Positions 1 through 6,216 of a DNA stretch of 7,846 nt are shown here, in pieces; within the stretch, counting starts at the first letter, position 1; the number at the start of each line of letters is the position of its first letter. This DNA comes from Methyloceanibacter sp. GTDB lineage: Bacteria > Pseudomonadota > Alphaproteobacteria > Rhizobiales > Methyloligellaceae. A model generated the notes under the pieces. It was not told the DNA's origin and did no database searches. It saw only the letters and a list, made by a program, of their open reading frames with translations. The stretch covers positions 1 to 7,846 of the forward strand of contig JALHTP010000033.1 of the NCBI GenBank assembly GCA_022865725.1. The letters are read 5' to 3'. The position numbers were made by a program, and so were the translations under genes.

Positions 1-1
1 C

Positions 2-2290
2 TCGCAGCGGCTCCTCGCCGCACTCAAGCAGCAGCACGACAAGGTGCGCACCTTTCCCGACCTTCTGCTTGCCGATTGGCTGGTCGAGCTGTCGGCGGAT
101 ATCGGCATCGCCGAAGGGAATCGCGTGCGGTTTCCGCGCAAGATCGCGCAGGAGCATATCGCCGCCGATCTCGGCGTCAGCCGCGAGACCATCAGCCGCC
201 GCCTGAATGAATGGGAGCGCTCCGGCTTGCTGCGCACCGGCGCGCGCAGCCAGCAGATCGAGATCCTCGACTATCAGCGCATCAGCCGGCTGGCCAGCCT
301 CCGCTCTGCCAGAAGCCGCGCCGCGCTGGAACGGACCATCGACGACATCGACGCCGCAATTGCGAGCGGCGACCTGATCCGCGCCCGCAATATCGGGCTG
401 GACATTTTACGTTACTATCCGTCGAGCCCCGAGCTGCACCACCGCACCGCGCTCGCCGCGGCGCGGAGCGGCGACGCACATGGCGCGCTCGAATTGCTCA
501 CCCGCTCTGGCCTCCCGCTGGCGGGAAATCTTGGCGGGCTCGAAGATGCGGTGCGCAAGGGGCGCAAGAACCCGTTCCTGCCCATGGAGCGCATCCTGAG
601 CGATTCCTTCGTGGATGAGGGCTATAGCGAGGACGAGTCGGTGCCGTTGCGCGGCTCGAATGGCGCGCGTGACGCGGAAACCGAGGCGCAGCTGGTCGAG
701 GACCTCGCGGCGCTCAATGCGCGCCTCCTCAAGGAGCTGGCCTTCGCGGCGGGGAGGGGCGACGCCAGGCGCAAGCAGGCGCTTTCCTCCTTCCAGGCCT
801 ATAACAGCCTGTTCGAGCACAGACAGGGCTATTACCCGGGCGTCAACGCCGCCACCATGGCGCTGATCGCGGGCGATGCCGTAACCGCGCGACAGATCGC
901 TGGCAGGCTGGTCACGTCGCTAAGCAAGGACGCCGAGGGGTACTGGCCGCTCGCCACGTTGGCGGAAGCGCTGCTGATCTCAGGCCAGAAGGAAGAGGCC
1001 AGGCGAGTGCTCGGCAGAGCGCGTGTGGCGAAGGGCGCCGACGACGGCGCCAAGGCATCGACCATCCTCCAGTTCCGCAGGCTGGCGGACATGCTCGACA
1101 CCGACATGGAGGCGTTCGTGACTGAGCTTGCCCCACGCAACGTGGCGGTCATCTCCGGCCATCTGTTCAGGGGAAAGGAGCTCGACGCGGCGGCGCAAGA
1201 GGCGACCGAGGCCTCGATCCGCAAGCGCGCCGAGGAGGTGTTCGCCGCGCATAATGTGGGCATCGTCTATGGCGCGCTGGCCGCGGGCGCCGACATCATT
1301 CTCGCCGAGACCGCGCTCGCGCTCGGCGCCGAGCTTGACGTCGTGCTGCCCTTCGCGACCGAGCGCTTCATCGAGACGTCGGTGAAGATCGGGGACCCGC
1401 CGGGGCTGCCTGGCAAGTGGGAGAAGCGCTTCCGCGCCATTCTCGAAGGCGGCCAAGGCGTGCGCTCCCTCACCATCATGGATCCCTCCGACCCGGCCGA
1501 GCGCGACCTCGACGGCTATTTCTTCTACGCCTTCCGTTATGCCGCGGGACGCGCGCTACAGCGGGCGGCGCTGTTGCAGACGGGCTGCCGGCTGGTGGTG
1601 GTCTCGGACGACACGGAGCCTGACAGTATCGCCGGTACCAACCGCGTGTTCGCCGACTGGCGCGCGCAGGACCGCCCCTTCGACCTCATTCCTTATCCGC
1701 ACCCGCGCCCCAAGCGGCCGACCCGGCAAGCGGCTGCGAGCGCCTTCAGTCCCGCGATCTTCCTGTGGGACGCCTCGCAAGACGGCGAAGATACGAGAAC
1801 CGTACTCGATAAGTTCGCGAAGTTGGCCGGCAAGAAGGTGGCCGGCAAAGGGCTGAAACGCATCGACCGTACCCATCGCGACGGCAGACTTGGCGCCTGC
1901 CTGATCGCGGGCTCGACCGAGGAAGCGTTGGCGGCGGGACTGGCGGTGGCCGAGGCGGCGCGACAGGCGAAGCAGGGCTTAAGGATCATCTGCGATTTCG
2001 GCCATTTGCTGGGCGGGGATCTCGAGCCCGACAAGAAGCTCGTCGTGCGGCTGCAATCCGCCGACGATCTGCCAGGGCTTCCGCTCGATTGCGTGCTGGC
2101 GACCGAGGCCTATGCGGCGCAAGCCAAGTTCGATCTCGGCGAGAAGATCCTGCTCGTGCCGGTCGGGCGCGCCGAGATCATGCTTGCCGCCGACGACAGC
2201 GAGCGTCAGGCAGTCCGCAGCAGGCCCTCGCTGCCGATCTATACGGCCGCATGGGCCAAGATCGAAGGGGCCAAGCCCGATCGGGCTTGA
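2..2290 (+). CDS. Crp-type HTH regulator fused to TPR-S (TRAFs-binding-like), SLOG-like and cyclase-like domains; 5' partial
   Basis: Probable one-component cytoplasmic transcription factor. The frame is open to the left edge, and the residues before the GTG at 44 read like the dimerisation helix of a Crp/Fnr protein, so the true start and probably a cyclic-nucleotide-binding domain lie outside. Numbering from that GTG: residues 30-76 form a Crp winged helix (LGVSRETISRRL recognition helix, 43-54). Residues 110-152 are TPR-like. Residues 220-355 match the MAP3K TRAFs-binding/TPR-S pattern (YYPGVNAAT at 263-271, YWPLATLAEA at 300-309). Residues 365-550 look SLOG-like (ISGH at 370-373, GALAAGAD at 410-417, DVVLPF at 432-437). 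Residues 567-748 resemble a divergent class III nucleotidyl cyclase, with Asp576, Asp613-Gly614 and Arg669 possibly matching metal and catalytic positions, and ATEAYAA near the end. HTH call strong; TPR-S and SLOG good; cyclase tentative. Whether it makes or binds a nucleotide is unknown. Confidence 0.85.
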   Translation, partial: SQRLLAALKQQHDKVRTFPDLLLADWLVELSADIGIAEGNRVRFPRKIAQEHIAADLGVSRETISRRLNEWERSGLLRTGARSQQIEILDYQRISRLASLRSARSRAALERTIDDIDAAIASGDLIRARNIGLDILRYYPSSPELHHRTALAAARSGDAHGALELLTRSGLPLAGNLGGLEDAVRKGRKNPFLPMERILSDSFVDEGYSEDESVPLRGSNGARDAETEAQLVEDLAALNARLLKELAFAAGRGDARRKQALSSFQAYNSLFEHRQGYYPGVNAATMALIAGDAVTARQIAGRLVTSLSKDAEGYWPLATLAEALLISGQKEEARRVLGRARVAKGADDGAKASTILQFRRLADMLDTDMEAFVTELAPRNVAVISGHLFRGKELDAAAQEATEASIRKRAEEVFAAHNVGIVYGALAAGADIILAETALALGAELDVVLPFATERFIETSVKIGDPPGLPGKWEKRFRAILEGGQGVRSLTIMDPSDPAERDLDGYFFYAFRYAAGRALQRAALLQTGCRLVVVSDDTEPDSIAGTNRVFADWRAQDRPFDLIPYPHPRPKRPTRQAAASAFSPAIFLWDASQDGEDTRTVLDKFAKLAGKKVAGKGLKRIDRTHRDGRLGACLIAGSTEEALAAGLAVAEAARQAKQGLRIICDFGHLLGGDLEPDKKLVVRLQSADDLPGLPLDCVLATEAYAAQAKFDLGEKILLVPVGRAEIMLAADDSERQAVRSRPSLPIYTAAWAKIEGAKPDRA

Positions 2291-2309
2291 GACCCTCATG
2301 GTTTATGGG

Positions 2310-2325
2310 CCGGCGGGGACGCCGG
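2310..2325 (+). terminator. Short GC hairpin after the regulator gene, possible weak terminator
   Basis: A perfect 6-bp stem (CCGGCG at 2310-2315 pairing with CGCCGG at 2320-2325) closes a GGGA loop, which fits the stable GNRA tetraloop pattern. It lies 20 bases past the stop of the regulator gene. No run of T follows directly; the nearest is the TTT at 2338-2340. It could attenuate readthrough into the downstream protease gene or protect the mRNA 3' end. A chance GC hairpin is also possible. Confidence 0.3.
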
Positions 2326-2364
2326 ATGTTGCGGAAATTTAAGGCGGCGGTCGGGTCTTGCGGC

Positions 2365-2394
2365 CTTGACCGCGCTATAGTTGCGTAATCCTAT
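2365..2394 (+). promoter_or_regulatory. Weak candidate promoter for the FHA-protease gene
   Basis: CTTGAC at 2365-2370 matches the -35 element favoured by alphaproteobacterial housekeeping sigma factors. A poor -10-like TCCTAT sits at 2389-2394 after 18 bases. A better -10-like box, TATAGT at 2376-2381, has no suitably spaced -35. If the CTTGAC element is used, transcription would start near 2400, past the TTG (2381) and ATG (2393) codons, leaving the ATG at 2432 as first usable start. Read by eye only. Confidence 0.22.
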
Positions 2395-2431
2395 GGGCTC
2401 GCTTGTGCTCCTAACGAACGGCATCACCCCT

Positions 2432-4276
2432 ATGCCCATCACCATCAAGCATCTCGACGGTCCGCTTGCCGGCCAAGAGCAGAAATTCGACGACAGTTAC
2501 AAGAGCATCGTGTTCGGCCGCGACCCCGAGGCGTGCCAGGTCGTCTACCCGCCGGACTACGACGTCGTCGGCAAGCAGCATTTCGAGCTGAAGTGCAGCA
2601 AGGCTGGCGACTACGCGGTCGGGTTGTTCGGCAAGCGCTATGTCGAGATCGACGGCCTTCCCGCCGATGTCGATACGCCGGTGGCGTCGGGGAGTGTGTT
2701 GAGGCTCGGGCGCAAGGACGGTCCCTCCTTCAAGGTCGAGATCGCCAAGCCCCAGGTCGTGGGTCTCAAGGATACGGGCGATCAAGACGAGGTGCTCACT
2801 CCCGCCCAGCGGGAGCGCGCGCTCCGCCGCAAGCTCGTCTATGCCGGCGGGGCGATCGCGGCCGCTTTCGTAGGGGTCATTTATTACAATCATTGGCGGA
2901 GCTCGCAGCTCGACTATCAGCTTACGGCTCTGACGGACGCGGCGAGCGAGCGTGCCGCGAAGGAATTCTCGCAAGCCGAGCTCGATCGCCTCAAGGGCGC
3001 CGTCTATCTCGTGGCGCAGAAAGAGGACGACGACTATAGGCCCGTGGCCACGGCCTGGGCTTTTGCGCCCGACAAGCTTGCCACCAATGCCCATGTCGCC
3101 AAGGCGATCGCCGCGGGCTCTCCAGGAGAGTTCGTCTTATTCGCCCCGGGCGGCGGCAAGCCGATCCAGCTCAAGAAGGAGGTCACGTGGCATCCGGGCT
3201 ATCAGACGTTCAAGGACTATAAGCCGACCGTCGGCAAGGCGGAGTGGGGAAATTTCAAGCCTCTCGACCTGATCAGCCAATACGACGTGGGCATTCTTTA
3301 TGTCGATCCGGCAACGCCGCTGCCCACCGATCCAAAGACCGGTCAGCCGGTCACCCTCCAACTCGCATCGAAGGAGGAGCTGGAGCAGCTCAAACCGGGC
3401 GAACCCGTCGCATCGAACGGCTTTCCCACCGAGGGCGTGGCCGGCGCCGACATTGCATCCGAAACGCCGAGCGAGATGCATTTCGGCCATATCAGCGCCC
3501 TGACCGATGTCTTCATGTGCCGTGCCGATCCGTCCCACCAGCTCCTGATTCAGCACAGCGTTCCCGTCGCGGGCGGCGCCAGCGGAAGTCCGCTGATCGA
3601 TGGAACCGGGAATGTCATCGGCCTTGTGACGGGGGGCAACACCACAACGCTCAAGGCGGGCGAGACGGAGCGCATACCCAGTGCCGCGCTGATCAATTTT
3701 GCCGCGCGCGCCGATCTGCTCGATGCCTTGCGTGGCGGTGCGGCCGAGCAGCAGCTGGCCGGGGAGGAGACCTATTGGGAGACGGCTGCCAAGCATTTCG
3801 CCAGCTATTTCGACAGCGCCGCCGAGGCGTTCGTCGCCCTTGCCAAAGAGCGCTACAAGGTCGGCGACGCCGAAACGACCGAAATTGGGAAAGGCACCCT
3901 CGGTGCGGCCGGGGGCAAGCGAGCCGCCTTCGTCGAAGCGCCTTACTTCCTCGATGGCGAAACCAAGCCGGGCTGGGTCGCCGAGCCCGGGTTCGTCTAC
4001 GGCTTCATCGCCTACGCCAAGAGCGGCGTGCCGATCGGCATCAAGATCAAGGAAAAGGGGTCGTCCGAATATCTCAGGGACAAGCAGGACCCGAGAGAGA
4101 CGAGCGAACGCGAGCTTGCACCGACGGCATGGGTGACGGTGACGAAGCCAACGCAGCTCGAGGTCGGCCTGTGGAGCTACACGGACCAGCCGGCCGACTA
4201 TGTGCTCTACGTGTATCGCTGGAAGGCGCCCGACCCTACCGAAGCGGCGTCCGCAGTGCCTTCGCAATCTCCCTGA
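2432..4276 (+). CDS. FHA domain - transmembrane - trypsin-like serine protease
   Basis: A 614-residue bitopic membrane protein. Residues 1-104 are FHA-like: GR at 29-30, GKQH at 47-50 where SRxH is usual, DG at 74-75 where NG is usual. A basic stretch (RERALRRK, 127-134) precedes one membrane helix (135-152), so by the positive-inside rule the FHA domain is cytoplasmic and the rest outside. Residues 187-430 form a chymotrypsin-fold protease with His221 (ATNAHV), Asp285 (QYDVGIL) and Ser384 (GGASGSP), so the triad is complete; no PDZ domain is seen, unlike DegP/HtrA. Residues 435-614 are an unassigned, probably beta-rich domain. The ATG at 2432 is chosen because FHA domains usually begin at the N-terminus; upstream in-frame TTG (2381) and ATG (2393) would add 17 or 13 unconserved residues. 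No start has a clear Shine-Dalgarno. The FHA domain could recruit partners phosphorylated by the adjacent kinase (inference). Confidence 0.9.
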   Translation: MPITIKHLDGPLAGQEQKFDDSYKSIVFGRDPEACQVVYPPDYDVVGKQHFELKCSKAGDYAVGLFGKRYVEIDGLPADVDTPVASGSVLRLGRKDGPSFKVEIAKPQVVGLKDTGDQDEVLTPAQRERALRRKLVYAGGAIAAAFVGVIYYNHWRSSQLDYQLTALTDAASERAAKEFSQAELDRLKGAVYLVAQKEDDDYRPVATAWAFAPDKLATNAHVAKAIAAGSPGEFVLFAPGGGKPIQLKKEVTWHPGYQTFKDYKPTVGKAEWGNFKPLDLISQYDVGILYVDPATPLPTDPKTGQPVTLQLASKEELEQLKPGEPVASNGFPTEGVAGADIASETPSEMHFGHISALTDVFMCRADPSHQLLIQHSVPVAGGASGSPLIDGTGNVIGLVTGGNTTTLKAGETERIPSAALINFAARADLLDALRGGAAEQQLAGEETYWETAAKHFASYFDSAAEAFVALAKERYKVGDAETTEIGKGTLGAAGGKRAAFVEAPYFLDGETKPGWVAEPGFVYGFIAYAKSGVPIGIKIKEKGSSEYLRDKQDPRETSERELAPTAWVTVTKPTQLEVGLWSYTDQPADYVLYVYRWKAPDPTEAASAVPSQSP

Positions 4277-6053
4277 GGTCGCAGAACCGGCGTTTGGGAC
4301 GCGCTTCGAGCATCTTGCGCACGAGCCCGTCGATGGCGGCGGGCAGGGGTTGGTTCTTGCCGGTCCAGATCTCGGCGATCATCTGACCGAGCGCGTAGAC
4401 ATCGGCCTCGCCGCCGACCTGCCCGTGCCCCCTGTCCATTTGCTCCGGCGCCATGTAAGGCGGCGTGCCGAAACGCTCGAACTGGTCCGCCCTGCCACCG
4501 ACAAAGGCGATCCCGAAGTCGATGAGCACCGGCCTCTCCTCGCCGTCCTTGCGGCGGATGATGACATTTTCGGGCTTCAAGTCCCGATGCACGATGTCCC
4601 GCGCATGGAGGTGGGCGAGCGAGTCGGCGACGCCGGCGAGCAGATCGAGCAATCGCTCGGGCTCGGCGTTCGAGCCATAGATCTTCCGCAAGGTCGGGCC
4701 GTCGATGAATTCCTGCTCGATATAGATCGAACCGCCGGGCACCATGAGCAAATCGACAATGCGCACGAAGCGCGAGTCGTTGAGCTTGGCGGTCGCCGCA
4801 AACTCCGTCTTGATGGTGTTGATGATGGCGCGGCGTTTGTCCTCGTCGTAGGCCCTGAGATCGAGTTTCTTCAGCGCCACGTATTCGCCGTTGCGCAGGT
4901 CGATCGCCTTCTGCACCTCGCCATAACCGCCCTTGCCGAGACGGCCGAGTCGGACGAAACGGCGGTCGAGCTCGCTTCCCCCGCCAACCAAGTCGATGGC
5001 CTGCGCCACGTCTTCGAGATAGTCGGCGCCGGCGCTCTTGAGCATGTCGGCGCGGACCTCCTCGGCGAGCGGGCCATTTCTTTGCTCAAGCGCTTTGCGC
5101 AGGGCGCCGGACAGCGTTTCGCAGGCGTCCTTCGGCCTGCCCAATCGAAATAACGCGGCCGCGAGCGTGCGACGCGCCACCGCCTCCTTAACGACGAGGC
5201 TCTGATCGGAATATTCTTCGATCAGCTTCTCGAGACCTTCCACCAGCGGCGGTCCGCCTTTGAGCTCGTGGAGCTCGGTTTCCACTTGGAGATATTCGGA
5301 TTGCTCGTAGGCACCCTCTCGCTTCGGCAGCAATTCCTTTGCCTCGTGCAAGATGCGCTCGGCCTCAGCAAGATTGCCGGTTCCGGCCTCTGCCCTCACC
5401 TCTTCAAAGCGCGCCAGCAGCCTGAGGCGCTCGGCGTCTTGCGGGAGTTTTGCCGCCAATTTCCTCGCTCGCGTCCCTGCCTCGGCGTGCTCGCCGATCC
5501 GGTTCAGGGCCTGGCAAAGATTGATTTGCATGCGAAGCGCGTCGTTCTCGGGCAAAGGCAGCGGCAGTTTCGGCGCATCCTCGGACGCGGGCCCGGCGAA
5601 CTGCTGGAGCAGCCTGGCGGCATTGCCGAAGCGCTGCGCCTCGAGCTCGATGCGCGCAAATTCGGCGACGATCTTGGCGGTCTCCAATCTGTCGTCACGA
5701 AGACAGGAGAACGCCAGGGCGGGAAGCAGCTCGAGCGCCGCGCTGCGGTCGTCGCCACGCCAGGCATACACGACCGCCATCTCACGTCCGATCTTGATCA
5801 GCTCGCCGAAGTCAGCGGGTGATGCGGCTTCGGCCTTCGCCTTGGCTTGGGCAAGATGCTCCAGCGCTTGGCGATCGGACTTCCGCCGGTTCAGCACGAC
5901 CCCTATGAGCCGGTGCACGCGCGGCTGATGGTCCGAGTTGTCCGTGAGCTTTGCCAAGATGGCTTCCAGGCGAGACTGATGTGCCGGGAGATCGCCCTTT
6001 CCCTGGTCGATCGCGGCCTCGATCGCGTCGAGATCGGCCTTCACGCTCATCAT
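4236..6053 (-). CDS. Eukaryotic-like Ser/Thr protein kinase with N-terminal TPR-like region
   Basis: A 605-residue soluble kinase; no membrane segment is visible. Residues 1-360 are helical, Ala/Leu-rich and TPR-like, a likely protein-binding module. The kinase domain spans about 365-605: glycine loop LGKGGYGEV, ATP-anchoring Lys395 (VALKK), HRDLKPEN at 489-496, DFG at 512-514, APE at 535-537, and DVYALGQ in the F helix. All catalytic residues are present, so activity is expected. The order is the reverse of PknB-type kinases, which carry an N-terminal kinase and a C-terminal sensor. The activation segment is short; its only Ser or Thr is Thr530 of the GTPPYMAPE block. Two adjacent ATGs (6053 and 6050) could start it; GGTGAGG at 6062-6056 is 2 bases from the first and 5 from the second, favouring 6050. 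It is convergent with the FHA-protease gene and overlaps its last 41 bases. It is divergent from the secreted trypsin gene. Confidence 0.95.
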   Translation of the reverse strand: MMSVKADLDAIEAAIDQGKGDLPAHQSRLEAILAKLTDNSDHQPRVHRLIGVVLNRRKSDRQALEHLAQAKAKAEAASPADFGELIKIGREMAVVYAWRGDDRSAALELLPALAFSCLRDDRLETAKIVAEFARIELEAQRFGNAARLLQQFAGPASEDAPKLPLPLPENDALRMQINLCQALNRIGEHAEAGTRARKLAAKLPQDAERLRLLARFEEVRAEAGTGNLAEAERILHEAKELLPKREGAYEQSEYLQVETELHELKGGPPLVEGLEKLIEEYSDQSLVVKEAVARRTLAAALFRLGRPKDACETLSGALRKALEQRNGPLAEEVRADMLKSAGADYLEDVAQAIDLVGGGSELDRRFVRLGRLGKGGYGEVQKAIDLRNGEYVALKKLDLRAYDEDKRRAIINTIKTEFAATAKLNDSRFVRIVDLLMVPGGSIYIEQEFIDGPTLRKIYGSNAEPERLLDLLAGVADSLAHLHARDIVHRDLKPENVIIRRKDGEERPVLIDFGIAFVGGRADQFERFGTPPYMAPEQMDRGHGQVGGEADVYALGQMIAEIWTGKNQPLPAAIDGLVRKMLEARPKRRFCDLREIAKALRTPLR

Positions 6054-6055
6054 CG

Positions 6056-6062
6056 CCTCACC
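6056..6062 (-). promoter_or_regulatory. Ribosome binding site of the kinase gene
   Basis: On the minus strand GGTGAGG precedes a tandem ATGATG. Spacing of 2 bases to the outer ATG is too short and 5 bases to the inner ATG is workable, so translation probably begins at the second Met (first base at 6050). Confidence 0.55.
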
Positions 6063-6096
6063 GCCCGCGACGCGCGCGCCGCCGGCACGAACCTCA

Positions 6097-6136
6097 AGAA
6101 AGTTTAATGTACAGGGTTAGCGGCCATAGATAAAAT
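6097..6136. promoter_or_regulatory. AT-rich divergent promoter region between kinase and secreted trypsin
   Basis: This AT-rich patch in GC-rich surroundings lies between two diverging genes. On the plus strand TGTACA (6108-6113, 4 of 6 to TTGACA) is followed after 17 bases by TAAAAT (6131-6136, 5 of 6 to TATAAT), predicting a start near 6143 and a leader of about 73 bases for the trypsin gene. On the minus strand TTTATC (6134-6129) and TACATT (6111-6106), also 17 bases apart, form a weaker overlapping candidate for the kinase gene. If both are used, the two promoters would compete for RNA polymerase. Confidence 0.38.
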
Positions 6137-6204
6137 GCCCGCCAATAGCGCGGCCGTCAGCGGTTCATGACAATCCCCCACAACAAGATCAAACCTCGGT
6201 CCTC

Positions 6205-6210
6205 GGAGAA
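6205..6210 (+). promoter_or_regulatory. Ribosome binding site of the secreted trypsin gene
   Basis: GGAGAA ends 6 bases before the ATG at 6217, with the GGAG core 8 bases away. This is the clearest Shine-Dalgarno in the window and supports that start, which is also directly followed by a signal peptide. Confidence 0.7.
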
Positions 6211-6216
6211 CATCAC

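Noticed and set aside
44..46. GTG at 44 as the true start of the regulator gene
   Set aside because: The frame continues without a stop to the left edge, and the upstream residues look like a Crp-family dimerisation helix, so the gene very probably begins outside the window.
2381..2395. TTG at 2381 or ATG at 2393 as start of the FHA-protease gene
   Set aside because: They add 17 or 13 residues unlike an FHA domain, lack a ribosome binding site and lie within the candidate promoter. ATG at 2432 opens directly into the FHA strand. Not fully excluded.
3137..4267. 376-codon open frame on the minus strand opposite the FHA-protease gene
   Set aside because: The plus strand encodes the protease with its intact triad here. 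The antisense product is Arg-rich and low in information.
4200..5153. 317-codon open frame on the plus strand opposite the kinase gene
   Set aside because: The opposite strand carries every kinase motif in order. Long antisense open frames are expected in GC-rich DNA, and this translation has no recognisable motif.
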